DNA of 64,000 nt. Origin: Okeania sp. SIO1I7. GTDB lineage: Bacteria; Cyanobacteriota; Cyanobacteriia; Cyanobacteriales; Microcoleaceae. Made by a program: the position numbers and the translations under genes. Shown one piece after another: positions 54,578-64,000 of this stretch. The stretch lies in NCBI GenBank assembly GCA_010672585.1, contig JAAHGF010000004.1, forward strand, positions 686,121-750,120, in the 5' to 3' direction. The notes below the pieces were generated by a model that saw nothing but the letters and a program-made list of their open reading frames with translations, did not search any database and had not been told where the DNA came from. The stretch's first letter is position 1. Every line of letters begins with the position of its first letter.

Positions 54578-55725
54578 ATCAAATCCGGTTAATTGCACAT
54601 AGTATAATAATAGAGGAGTATTGCTGTAGCTAGTAAGTCAAAATGCCTAGAAAGCTTACCATTCAACCCCATCTGACCCTTGAAGAACTACGCGATCGCT
54701 CGCACTCACTACCAAGTCATCTGGTTATTAAGCAGGGGTAAAACTACAGCAGAGGTAGCACAAGTTACTGGTTTCGGGTTGAATTGGATTTATGAGATAG
54801 TTCGTAGCTATAACCGAATTAGCCCCGATAGTCTGGGAGACTTAAGGAGCCGGAATCAAGGGGCCAAACCCTTATTGAACGATTTGCAGCAAGCCCAGCT
54901 GTGACAAGTCCTACAGTCAGAACCCCCAGATGGAGGGTTGTGGAATGGGCCAAAAGTCGCCGCATGGATCGGTGAATTACTAGGACGCCATGTGTCACCG
55001 AGGGCGTGGGTGGGAGTATCTCAAGGGGTTACGGTTACGCAGAAGAACACCAAGACCACAACATCAAAAGTCTTCAGAAGCAGAACAACAAGAGTGGAAA
55101 AAAAAACTAGCTATAGAAACAGTTCGAGTGCACAAAGAGTATCCAGATGCCGAGGTTCAGGTATGGGCAATGGATGAGCATCGCTTAGGGTTAAAGCCTG
55201 TACTCAGAAAAGTTTGGGTTTCCGAAGGGGAACAACCAAATGCTGCTGTCAACTGGCGGTTTAAGTGGTTATGGCTTTATGGCGCGTGTCCATCCACAAT
55301 CTGGAGAAACCAAAAGAGTGGATTCTACCTTATGTCAGAATTGACCTATTTAATAGAGTCTTGGCCGACTTTGCTGAACATTTTGGTCTTGGCGAAGACA
55401 AGGGGGTCATATTGGTATGCGATTTGCTCCGCAACGCTAACGCGAACGCGCAGGATGGCATACCAGTCCGCAAGTAGAAGTTCCAAATGGCATGGACCTG
55501 GTGTTTATACCACCTTACTCACCAGAATTGCAAACAGCAGGACGCTTGTGGCCTTTAACTAATGAAGCAATTGCCAATAAATGTTTTGAAACATTAACAG
55601 AATTGGAAGAGATTCTCTTTCAACGTTGTCGTGCTTTGCTTAATCACTGTCAGCTAATTCATAGATTAACCTGCTACCACTGGTGGCCTGATAGTTCATA
55701 GTATGTGCAATTAACCGGATTTGAT
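54578..55725 (+). mobile_element. IS630-family insertion sequence (degenerate)
   Basis: The left end ATCAAATCCGGTTAATTGCA and the right end (inverted) ATCAAATCCGGTTAATTGCA are identical for 20 bases, and the following CATAGTAT/CATACTAT nearly so. The element is 1148 bp. TA precedes it on the left, but the right flank is TC, so no TA duplication remains. The transposase inside is broken (see the pseudogene). Confidence 0.88.
54643..55701 (+). pseudogene. IS630-family transposase, multiply frameshifted
   Basis: Pieces in order: MPRKLTIQPHLTLEELRDR (from 54643); then, after a deletion and frame change, HYQVIWLLSRGKTTAEVAQV...; an in-frame TGA at 54902; LWNGPKVAAWIGELLGRHV; a frame change to WEYLKGLRLRRRTPRPQHQK; VQVWAMDEHRLGLKPV (first catalytic Asp); another change to EWILPYVRIDLFNRVLADF; VILVCD (second Asp); VFIPPYSPELQ (region before the third). 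Directly after VILVCD a ~23-bp insert (TTGCTCCGCAACGCTAACGC...) interrupts what would read DRAGWHTSPQ. The gene cannot make transposase. Confidence 0.88.
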
Positions 55726-55734
55726 CTCACTCAT

Positions 55735-55828
55735 TCCCATTCCTCCTGTCTCCTGTCTTCCCCTCCTGGGAGGGGCCCGCGGGTGGGTTGTCTCCTACCC
55801 CTACTAAAAGACTTTTGAGCGCAAACCC
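55735..55828. mobile_element. Right-end fragment of a family B element
   Basis: CTCCTGTCTTCCCCTCCTGG, GGTGGGTTGTCTCCTACCCC and AAGACTTTTGAGCGCAAACCC match the last ~90 bases of copies 1 and 4; TA follows. The left part is missing, and the fragment starts 10 bases after the IS630 end. Confidence 0.7.
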
Positions 55829-55988
55829 TATTTAGGTTTAATTTAGGGACTCAGAATTCCTGAGATTTGTCTAATTGGGAAATTGTACTAGACTGCTTAA
55901 CAAAATTTAACTAAAAAGTAAACTTTGTTACAGAATTAAACATCGTGAAATTGAGATGCTGTAACTGTAATTTTCTCAGTAATCATCA

Positions 55989-56147
55989 ATGAATAACTTC
56001 GCTTCTTTAGTATTGCCAGCCATCTTAGGAATAATAACTGGAGTAGGTCATGGAATCATTTCCCATCAAGCAGACCTTCCAGTATCTTTAACTGAGCAAG
56101 TTGCATTGCCCCTACAAATTGGTCAGTTCCCAGAACCGCAAAGATAA
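55989..56147 (+). CDS. Small single-helix membrane protein, unknown
   Basis: 52 residues (MNNFASLVLPAILGIITGVG...), one hydrophobic helix at about residues 5-22 and a polar tail ending EPQR. No family is recognised. It precedes a second tiny membrane-protein gene by 78 bases, so the two may be co-transcribed. Cyanobacteria encode many such small subunits of photosynthetic or respiratory complexes, but there is no specific match. No strong ribosome site is visible. Confidence 0.5.
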   Translation: MNNFASLVLPAILGIITGVGHGIISHQADLPVSLTEQVALPLQIGQFPEPQR

Positions 56148-56225
56148 ATTTTTATTAAAAGTATCTGTTAATACAAAAATATCTGAGATAATGAAAAAGT
56201 AAGGAATTGAGGAGACTTAAGTTCT

Positions 56226-56432
56226 ATGAACTCTCAAAACTCTCAGCACTTAGATAATATATCTGCTTTAGATCGAGTTGTAGTAACATTCTTGGTAGCT
56301 TTTTCTATGTTCATAGTGAGTTATAGTGCAACCCGTGTTTATCTAATTCAATCATCTGAACAAACCCCTCAAGTTAAATCTTCTAATGTTATTCCCCATC
56401 CAGCTTCTTTGTGGAGCGAGCTAGGTCGATAA
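56226..56432 (+). CDS. Small single-helix membrane protein, unknown
   Basis: 68 residues: a polar N-terminus (MNSQNSQHLDNISALDRVVV), one helix (VTFLVAFSMFIVSYSATRVYL, about 20-40) and a Pro/Ser-rich C-terminus ending LWSELGR. GAGGAGACTTAAGTTCT before the ATG includes a good ribosome site (GGAG). The topology resembles low-molecular-mass thylakoid subunits, but it is not recognised. Confidence 0.6.
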   Translation: MNSQNSQHLDNISALDRVVVTFLVAFSMFIVSYSATRVYLIQSSEQTPQVKSSNVIPHPASLWSELGR

Positions 56433-56567
56433 TTTATACCATCGAAGCGGAGATAATCTTTGATTTTCAACACCCATAAACAAGTTATTTTTCTGAATAT
56501 ACTTTTATATAAGCTGTAACTTTTCAATATCAAAATGTTACAGCTTATAATAATTTTAGATGTTATT

Positions 56568-56820
56568 TGACATACTCCTGACGTTGCGCTTGAGCGACAA
56601 CGCGGGATTCTTCAACCCGCAAAGGACTTGCAATTTATACAGAGGTGATGTCCTCCCCCTGTCTTTTTCAGTATACCATGTTCTGGCTCTCCCATACAGC
56701 GCTGAATCAAATTTGAATCCCACAGCATACCGTTCTTAGAAACCTACGATTATCTATATAAATCTATGATTATCTCTAGATAGTCTGTTCTATTCCTGTT
56801 TCTATCTGGCCACGTCGGCG
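56568..56820 (-). ncRNA. Right end and putative omega-RNA (reRNA) region of the TnpB element
   Basis: Downstream of the tnpB stop on the minus strand lies non-coding DNA that ends with GAGGACATCACCTCTGTATA, a GCAAGTCCTTTGCGGGTTGA segment, and a hairpin GAATCCCGCGTTGTCGCTCA.../GCGCAACGTC, then GGAGTATGTCAAA at 56568, the typical right end. In IS200/IS605 elements this region is transcribed as the TnpB guide RNA, with the guide read from DNA just past the end. The same right end stands alone at 43738-43856. The RNA boundaries are inferred. Confidence 0.6.
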
Positions 56821-57978
56821 TTATCCAGTCCACAGGCTGTCACGGTCGTTCGCGCCAGCGTTGCGGAGCAAACTGACCGCCATAGCTAGATTTAAACTAG
56901 CATTCAAATCTCGATCACAACTGAAACCGCAATGCTCACAATTGAATACACGCTCCGATAAAGACAGAGACTGTTTCACCTCACCACAGTTAGAGCAAGT
57001 CTTAGAGCTAGGAAACCATCTATCAACAACGATTAACTCAGAACTGTATAACTCACACTTGTACTCTAACTGTCTACGAAACTCATAAAAACCCATAGAC
57101 CCAACAGCTTTAGCTAGCTTGTGATTTGACATCATACCTGATACATTTAAGTCTTCTATTACTATTTGACTGTGGTTTTTAGCCAAATAGGTGGTTAGTT
57201 TATGTAATGTGTCTTTCCTGATGTTAGCTATTTTACTGTGTAGTCTCGCTATTTTTAGCTGTGCTTTTTTCCAGTTATTGGAAAACTTAGTCTTATTCCT
57301 GTTTAGGTATTGCAGTCGTGATAGTTTAGACTCTAACTTTTTGTAAGATTTAGCACCAACAAAAACTTCACCAGTAGATAACGTAGCTAGGGATTTTATA
57401 CCTAAATCAACACCAACTATATCTACTGATTTCTCAGTAATTTCATATTCTCTTTCTACTTTGAAACTGACAAACCATCTATCAGCTTTCCTGCTAATAG
57501 TTACAGATTTAGGAGTGACATTATCTGGCAAGATTTCATAAGTTTTAATCCATCCAATTCTCGGTAGTTTGATGCGATCAAAACCTACTGATATTGAGCC
57601 ATCTAGAGTGTTTGCGTAGCATTCCGTAGGAAAACTATCATCCCTACCTTTTTTCTTGAATTTAGGTTGACCAGACATTTTGGTAAAGCAGCGTTTCCAG
57701 GCTGATGATAAATATCTCAAAGCATATTGAGGTGCTGTTTTTGACACTTCATAATACCAATAATTATTAGGTTTAACCATTGCTACTAAAAGTTTATGCA
57801 GGTCAATTGCAGTAGGAAATTTAAGTTTACCTGAAGGATTATTGGAATTGTGATTAAGGATGTTCCTCGTCAACCATAGTCCCCAATTATAAGCATGACG
57901 GGCTACACCAGCGTGTTTAGCCAGCAATGTTTTTTGCTGATTATTTGGGCATAACTCAGTTTTGAATCCTAATAGCAT
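56821..57978 (-). CDS. tnpB: TnpB, RNA-guided endonuclease of an IS200/IS605-type element (no TnpA)
   Basis: 385 residues. The RuvC-like active site is intact: VDIVGVDLGIKSLATLSTGE (Asp near 192), SQIVIEDLNVSGMM (Glu near 276) and CDRDLNASLNLA (Asp near 359). The Zn ribbon CSNCGEVKQ...FNCEHCGFSC is complete. The N-terminal helix-turn-helix part is MLLGFKTELCPNNQQKTLLA. An in-frame ~24-bp segment (TTCCTACGGAATGCTACGCA) coding FPTECYAN near residue 120 is a copy of an intergenic palindromic repeat. There is no tnpA beside it, so it would need a helper for transposition. GATTATCTATA motifs flank the gene in inverted sense (near 56748 and 57985). Confidence 0.9.
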   Translation of the reverse strand: MLLGFKTELCPNNQQKTLLAKHAGVARHAYNWGLWLTRNILNHNSNNPSGKLKFPTAIDLHKLLVAMVKPNNYWYYEVSKTAPQYALRYLSSAWKRCFTKMSGQPKFKKKGRDDSFPTECYANTLDGSISVGFDRIKLPRIGWIKTYEILPDNVTPKSVTISRKADRWFVSFKVEREYEITEKSVDIVGVDLGIKSLATLSTGEVFVGAKSYKKLESKLSRLQYLNRNKTKFSNNWKKAQLKIARLHSKIANIRKDTLHKLTTYLAKNHSQIVIEDLNVSGMMSNHKLAKAVGSMGFYEFRRQLEYKCELYSSELIVVDRWFPSSKTCSNCGEVKQSLSLSERVFNCEHCGFSCDRDLNASLNLAMAVSLLRNAGANDRDSLWTG

Positions 57979-58065
57979 AAAATGAAATATAGATAATCAG
58001 AGATTATTATAGATAATACCAGATTATAGACAACAGTTACTAGCCCCTGATAACTTATAACTGTT

Positions 58066-58788
58066 TCAATTTACTCGTCCGTACCGTGCCACAACTTCAC
58101 CTCCACCATCCTCTTGACTTGTCAACCAAGCCCACATTTGGTCGCCCAGAGAAAAATGCCACCATTCATGTTGATGTTGCTGAAACCCCACCAATAACAT
58201 TACTTCTGCCAATAACTGTCGATGTTGATGATATTTCTGAGCTTCCTGATTTTTACTCTCCAAAAAATGATTAGGATAAGAGCGGGGTGACAACTCATCA
58301 ATAGGAGAACCCATATCAACAGTTTTCCCATTAGCATCCACCAAGGTTACATCCACAGCAGCACCCGTACTATGAGGTGGTGGGGTAGCGGGGTCTAGAC
58401 TAGGAGCAGCCCAAAACTGATAAACTAACTCTAAAATTTTTTGACGTTTTGCTTCTGTCAGCTCCGGACTATCTAATGTTAAACCTTCAGCTTTTACTGT
58501 TTCTACAAAAGTGTAATCAACCATAAATTGTTGTACAGCAATGGGGCGATAAGCATCAAATATTTGGATGTGCCAACTGGGATATTTTTGTTGTAGTTTT
58601 GTTTGAGCTGCTATCAAACTATCTAATACTTTTTGACGTAAAAAATAAGGTGAATTTGCTGGAGATAAATGGTAAGGTGCCCCTAATTTTTTATAGGGGT
58701 GGGGTGATTCAGTGGCAAATTTTTCTAAGGGAATTGGAATGAGTGGTTCGTGACATTCTTGAATTTTGATTTTTTGGTATGGTTTCAT
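58066..58788 (-). CDS. D-alanyl-D-alanine dipeptidase (VanX/DdpX family, M15D)
   Basis: Zinc peptidase that splits D-Ala-D-Ala. Motifs: FDAYRPIAVQQFMVD (Arg81), PPHSTGAAVDVTLVD (zinc ligands His139 and Asp146) and HEWWHFSLGDQ (catalytic Glu208, zinc ligand His211). At 240 residues it is close to the family. No signal peptide is seen, so it is cytoplasmic and more likely serves cell-wall recycling than vancomycin resistance; no vanHA genes are nearby. Confidence 0.92.
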   Translation of the reverse strand: MKPYQKIKIQECHEPLIPIPLEKFATESPHPYKKLGAPYHLSPANSPYFLRQKVLDSLIAAQTKLQQKYPSWHIQIFDAYRPIAVQQFMVDYTFVETVKAEGLTLDSPELTEAKRQKILELVYQFWAAPSLDPATPPPHSTGAAVDVTLVDANGKTVDMGSPIDELSPRSYPNHFLESKNQEAQKYHQHRQLLAEVMLLVGFQQHQHEWWHFSLGDQMWAWLTSQEDGGGEVVARYGRVN

Positions 58789-59471
58789 TATAAATTGGTA
58801 CTCAGTTATCAGTAGTCAGCTTAAAATTATCAGGTGGGATCTCTCAATTATTGCTAAATTTAAAGCAATATTTTACCGAATTATTAATTATTAATTATTA
58901 ATTATTAAATAATTCAGGTTTAAAGCCTCCCCTTTTAAGGGGAAAAAAGCGGTCGTTAGCGCAGCTTCCCGAAGGGTGGGATGGCGAGGTCTCCTCGCCA
59001 TATCCAATCGACCAAGAGAAGAAATAATATCTTCTGATATTCAATCAAGGACGGTTTTAACCAGAGGTAATTATCCATTATCCATTATCCATTATCCATT
59101 AATGAAATTTAGTAGCTTGGGTTGAAAATTTTTAGGACGATTATTCGCAGGATAAAAACAACACGATATCTGATTGATTTTGGTTGCACTATCGTCGAAC
59201 CCAACCTACAGTATGATAACTTCCCATTACCTAATCCCAAATTTATGTCAAATCTAAAATAAATCTCGGCAATATATTTTCCCCAGATTAACTATTAAGA
59301 TTTTCCCATATTTATACTTCCCGATTTTGTCAATAAATCTCTACTTTCCGATTTTTACTATCAATGAATTAGAATTGATTCAAACCTAGCACAATTTAAT
59401 TGACATTTGGCCTCAAATATGATATTTTACAACTCAAGAAATAGCTGAGAAAATACAACAGGAGAAAAATT
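58789..59471. repeat. Intergenic region with family A copy 8
   Basis: From about 58880: TTATTAATTATTAATTATTA units, CAGGTTTAAAGCCTCCCC, AGCGGTCGTTAGCGCAGC, CTCCTCGCCATATCCAATCG, GGACGGTTTTAACCAGAGGT and ATCCATT tandem units to 59100, a near-complete family A element. The rest is AT-rich. CAGGAGAAAAATT at 59460 is the ribosome site of the EF-hand gene. Confidence 0.75.
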
Positions 59472-60011
59472 ATGTTATCGCCATTTGTGCAACGCAAACT
59501 TGCCTTGGCATTTTATAAGTATGACCAAGAGAAAAATGGACTGCTAGAAAAAGAAGACTTGCAGCTAATTGCCAAAAGAATAGCTGAGTCTTTTGGTCTC
59601 AAAAAGGAAGATAGCAAATATCAGGAAATTCTTGATACCTATGCTAAAGTTTGGGATCATTATTTGAGTTCTGCTGATACAGATGGAGATGGAAAAGTTT
59701 CTCTGATTGAATTTTTTGAAGTTCGAGAAAAAATGCAACCCAGTCAAATAGAAGAAAATCAAGAAGTCAACAAACTGATGTTTGATTGCTTGGATATAGA
59801 TGGAAGTGGCACAATTAGTTTTAAAGAATATGAGATATTGTTAAAAGCGTTGGGAGAAACCAATGAGGAAAGTATTAAACTTGGGTTTGAAAATATGGAT
59901 CTAGACAAGAATGGTTCAATATCACGAGATGAATATGCTAAAATGAGAAGTGGTTATTTCTCTTCTGACGATCCAGAAGATGCGTCGAAGTGGTTTTACG
60001 GATCTTTCTAA
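59472..60011 (+). CDS. EF-hand calcium-binding protein with four hands
   Basis: 179 residues. Loops: DQEKNGLLEKEDL (weak, about residue 18), DTDGDGKVSLIEF (about 74), DIDGSGTISFKEY (about 108) and DLDKNGSISRDEY (about 142), of which the last three have full Asp/Asn-x-Asp-x-Gly...Glu ligand sets. There is no signal peptide. The arrangement resembles sarcoplasmic calcium-binding or calexcitin-like proteins found in some actinobacteria and cyanobacteria. The gene is followed after 117 bases by an AMP-ligase gene on the same strand. Confidence 0.92.
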   Translation: MLSPFVQRKLALAFYKYDQEKNGLLEKEDLQLIAKRIAESFGLKKEDSKYQEILDTYAKVWDHYLSSADTDGDGKVSLIEFFEVREKMQPSQIEENQEVNKLMFDCLDIDGSGTISFKEYEILLKALGETNEESIKLGFENMDLDKNGSISRDEYAKMRSGYFSSDDPEDASKWFYGSF

Positions 60012-60128
60012 CGCTGCTAACACTGTTAATACTTAATAGGTAATGGGCAATAGATTTACTATTGCTCCTTACTACCAACTTAGATTTGAGAAAGATACAT
60101 TTTTGCTAACATTTCCTCAATCAAAAAA

Positions 60129-61874
60129 ATGTTGAATCACCAAAAAGAATATTTAGCTCAAACAAGTTCAAGAGACTGCCGCTTTAAACCAGCGATCGCT
60201 TATGGAGGGTCTGTAAACCTCTCACAAAACAGCCCAACTACCCTCGTAGAAATTTTACAAACCGCAGCTACTACAGAGCAAGGAATAACTTACATCCAAC
60301 CAGATAAGTCTGAGAAATTTCAATCCTATAAAGACTTATTTTTAGAAGCGCAAAAAATTCTGTCTGGTCTAAGAAAATTAGGATTGCAACCTCAAGATCG
60401 AGTAGTGTTTCAAATTGAGTCCTATCAAGACTTTATCAGTGCTTTTTGGGGATGCGTCCTCGGTGGTTTTATCCCAGTTCCCGTCACTCATATTCACTAT
60501 ACACCCAAACAAGTCAACAAAACTGTTAGCAAACTTGCTTATACCTTACAGATGCTGGAACAACCATTATTGTTGACAGACGCTAGTTTTGCTGCTGAGA
60601 TTCCTAATTTGCCAGAACTTTTGCAGCTCGGAAAGTTTCCGGTGCGGACAGTTGCAGAGTTGTGCGACTGCGAACCAGACTCCAACTTTTACCATAGTCA
60701 ACCGGATGATGTTGCCGTGATGATGTTGACTTCGGGTAGTACAGGTATGCCAAAAGGAGTTTTACTCAGCCACAAAAATTTGTTGAGTCAAACGATGGGT
60801 TCAGTGCAAATGAACGGTTTTAGCAGAGAAGATATTAGTTTAAACTGGATTCCGATAGATCATGTGGGGGGACTAATATATTTTCATATTCGGGATGTTT
60901 ATCTAGGAAGTAGACAGATACATTTTCCTTTGCAATTATTTCTACAAGAACCCCTTATTTGGCTAGATTTAATCGATAGATTTCGGGTTAGCATTGCCTT
61001 GGGCCCGAATTTTGCATATAGCTTGGTTAATGACTGTGCTGGTGCCAACCTAAAACGCCAATGGGATTTATCGTCGATGAAATTTTTCTTAAACGGAGCT
61101 GAAGCCATTGTTGCGAAAACAGCACGGCGTTTTTTGCAACTACTGACTCCTCACCGACTAGCACCTACAACCATGCGTCCTTCTTGGGGGATGGCAGAAA
61201 TTTCCTCCGGCGTCACTTTTTCCAATAACTTTTCGCTCTCATCAACCACAGACGACGATCTATTTGTGGAAGTTGGAGCGCCCATTCCTGGAGTTGACCT
61301 GCGAATTGTAGATGACCAAAACCACGTAGTTGCAGAGGGAGAAATTGGTGCATTACAGGTTAAGGGGTTAACGGTAACATCTGGTTATTACCAAAATCAG
61401 GAGGCGAACCAACAAGCTTTCACTGAGGATGGATGGTTCAACACGGGAGACTTGGGGTTTCTCAAGGATGGGCGTTTAACTATTAGCGGGCGACAGAAAG
61501 ATGTAATTATTATTTGTGGTAACAACTATTATAGCCACGATATTGAAGCTGCGGTGGAAGAAGTGAAAGGAGTTGAAGTTACTTATACTGCTGCCTGTGC
61601 GGTCAGAAAACCTGGGGACAATACTGATAGATTAGCAATCTTTTTCAGCGCAACTGAGACTAAGGAGAATTCCTTAAAGACACTGATACAGAAAATTAAT
61701 AACAATGTTGTTGAAAAGATTGGGTTGAATCCAGATTACCTAATTCCGGTTCCCAAAGAGACCATTCCGAAAACAGCGATCGGCAAAATTCAGCGTCAGG
61801 AACTCAGAAAAAGGTTTGAAGTTGGTGAATTTAATCAGGACTTATATAATGTTCGGTTGAATACTAATAAATAA
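60129..61874 (+). CDS. AMP-dependent acyl/aryl ligase, loading-module type
   Basis: 581 residues, an adenylate-forming enzyme. Core motifs: MMLTSGSTGMPKGVLLSH (ATP P-loop), SWGMAEISSG (A5), WFNTGDLGFLKDG (A7), ISGRQKDVIIICGNNYYSHD (A8) and KTAIGKIQRQEL (A10 Lys). The block SLNWIPIDHVGGLIYFHIRD plus HFPLQLFLQEPLIWLDLIDR is typical of adenylation domains that start hybrid PKS/NRPS assembly lines. Here the protein ends right after A10, with no carrier domain, so it is stand-alone or cut from a larger synthase. Substrate unknown. It lies 17 kb from the NRPS. Confidence 0.85.
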   Translation: MLNHQKEYLAQTSSRDCRFKPAIAYGGSVNLSQNSPTTLVEILQTAATTEQGITYIQPDKSEKFQSYKDLFLEAQKILSGLRKLGLQPQDRVVFQIESYQDFISAFWGCVLGGFIPVPVTHIHYTPKQVNKTVSKLAYTLQMLEQPLLLTDASFAAEIPNLPELLQLGKFPVRTVAELCDCEPDSNFYHSQPDDVAVMMLTSGSTGMPKGVLLSHKNLLSQTMGSVQMNGFSREDISLNWIPIDHVGGLIYFHIRDVYLGSRQIHFPLQLFLQEPLIWLDLIDRFRVSIALGPNFAYSLVNDCAGANLKRQWDLSSMKFFLNGAEAIVAKTARRFLQLLTPHRLAPTTMRPSWGMAEISSGVTFSNNFSLSSTTDDDLFVEVGAPIPGVDLRIVDDQNHVVAEGEIGALQVKGLTVTSGYYQNQEANQQAFTEDGWFNTGDLGFLKDGRLTISGRQKDVIIICGNNYYSHDIEAAVEEVKGVEVTYTAACAVRKPGDNTDRLAIFFSATETKENSLKTLIQKINNNVVEKIGLNPDYLIPVPKETIPKTAIGKIQRQELRKRFEVGEFNQDLYNVRLNTNK

Positions 61875-62342
61875 AACGACAGCACTACGCAAATAGGTTA
61901 GGACAATTATAAATACTCAAACTTAGTCAGGGTACTTCTGACTTCTGACTTGCGCGTAGTGCTATAAAAACCTGTACCGCGTGCCAAGTTACCAAATGGT
62001 TTCTTTGACATCCTCCCGACGCTGACCTGCACCTGCAGCGCAGGATTCCCATCCATCATTCAAACAGACGCTCGCTGACCAAATGACTCAGGGCGGGTTG
62101 ACACCTCACTGGAAAATTCTGGCAAAACCAGTAAATTCGCTTCCTCCGTGTCCGATAAATAATCGACCAGTGCCCCTCGGCGACTTGATTGAACAGTTAT
62201 AGTAGTCTTAACCTTGGTTTTTAGTTAAGCAATATTTGTAAGTTAACAGATTATCTGTAAAACCGCAAGATTGATTGGCATTCATCCCGACGCTCCCCTG
62301 CGGGAGAGCGCGGGTCTTCTGCCAACATTTTGATAAAAAAAT
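61875..62342. other. Intergenic region with IS200/IS605-type end hairpins
   Basis: TTTGACATCCTCCCGACGCTGACC...GCAGCGCAGGATTCCCATCC (62006-62056) resembles an inverted IS605 right end. CATCCCGACGCTCCCCTGCG with GGGAGAGCGCGGGTCTTCTG (62284-62325) is a second. No tnpB is present. No gene is seen. Confidence 0.55.
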
Positions 62343-62374
62343 AAGAACCTCACCAAATATTTGGTGAGGTTCTT
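62343..62374 (-). terminator. Rho-independent terminator of psbDC
   Basis: AAGAACCTCACCAAATATTTGGTGAGGTTCTT is a perfect 32-base palindrome 40 bases after the psbC stop, followed on the minus strand by AT/T-rich DNA. Confidence 0.85.
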
Positions 62375-62413
62375 AAATAAATTTAGCTATCAGTAACCTA
62401 CAGTAACTAGATA

Positions 62414-64000
<1,587 letters not shown>

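Noticed and set aside
54680..55701. Several separate small proteins in the IS630 region
   Set aside because: They are pieces of one frameshifted transposase bounded by terminal inverted repeats.
58066..58788. Vancomycin-resistance gene (vanX)
   Set aside because: Zinc motifs fit, but vanH and vanA are absent; a cell-wall recycling dipeptidase is the simpler reading.

Overview
The window is a 64-kb piece of a cyanobacterial chromosome. The psbD-psbC overlap at the right edge, psb34 (ssl1498 type), DUF2811, DUF1822, a cyanobacterial-type rnpB and frequent HIP1 octamers (GCGATCGC) all point that way. Low GC, long repeat-filled intergenic spaces, many miniature elements and an NRPS gene suggest a large-genome filamentous form of the Oscillatoriales kind (Okeania, Moorena, Trichodesmium or relatives). 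The genus is inference.

Layout. 0-3.4 kb: a PBP4-type D,D-carboxypeptidase, a secreted hypothetical and a relic of a Ser/Thr kinase. 4.2-12 kb: a molybdenum-enzyme locus with PaoABC/YagTSR-like aldehyde oxidoreductase subunits, an XdhC chaperone, a MocA/MobA-like nucleotidyltransferase and a SufU-like Fe-S scaffold; together these supply enzyme, cofactor maturation and possibly clusters. 12-13 kb: a decayed Trypco1 + trypsin pair from a conflict-system family. 13.4-28.4 kb: SulP transporter, Gfo/Idh/MocA oxidoreductase, sensor kinase, FeS-type photolyase/cryptochrome, a cluster of DnaA boxes upstream of a DUF2811 gene, protoporphyrinogen oxidase, response regulator and a TPR protein. 30-39 kb: psb34, thiG, a four-copy 224-bp tandem repeat, PhyH-like dioxygenase, rnpB, CorA and a lipid-A-disaccharide-synthase-like protein. 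39.3-43.4 kb: a single-module NRPS (C-A-PCP-TE) whose thioesterase has Cys in place of the nucleophilic Ser, bracketed by inverted copies of one miniature element. 44.4-54.3 kb: an LRR protein, then a probable signalling or defence island (small hypothetical, sigma factor, DUF1822, two toxin-antitoxin pairs, a 1309-residue TPR-CHAT protease). 54.6-58 kb: a broken IS630 element, two tiny membrane-protein genes and a TnpB element. 58-64 kb: VanX-like dipeptidase, four-EF-hand protein next to a stand-alone loading-type acyl/aryl-AMP ligase, and psbC/psbD.

The intergenic DNA is dominated by at least six families of short, transposase-free repeats, called A-F here. Several are nested in one another with clean target duplications, and some short repeats have entered coding sequences. 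The most interesting candidate system is the sigma factor / DUF1822 / TPR-CHAT island. The NRPS with a Cys-type thioesterase and the EF-hand/AMP-ligase pair come next. All identifications are by reading motifs; no database search was run.
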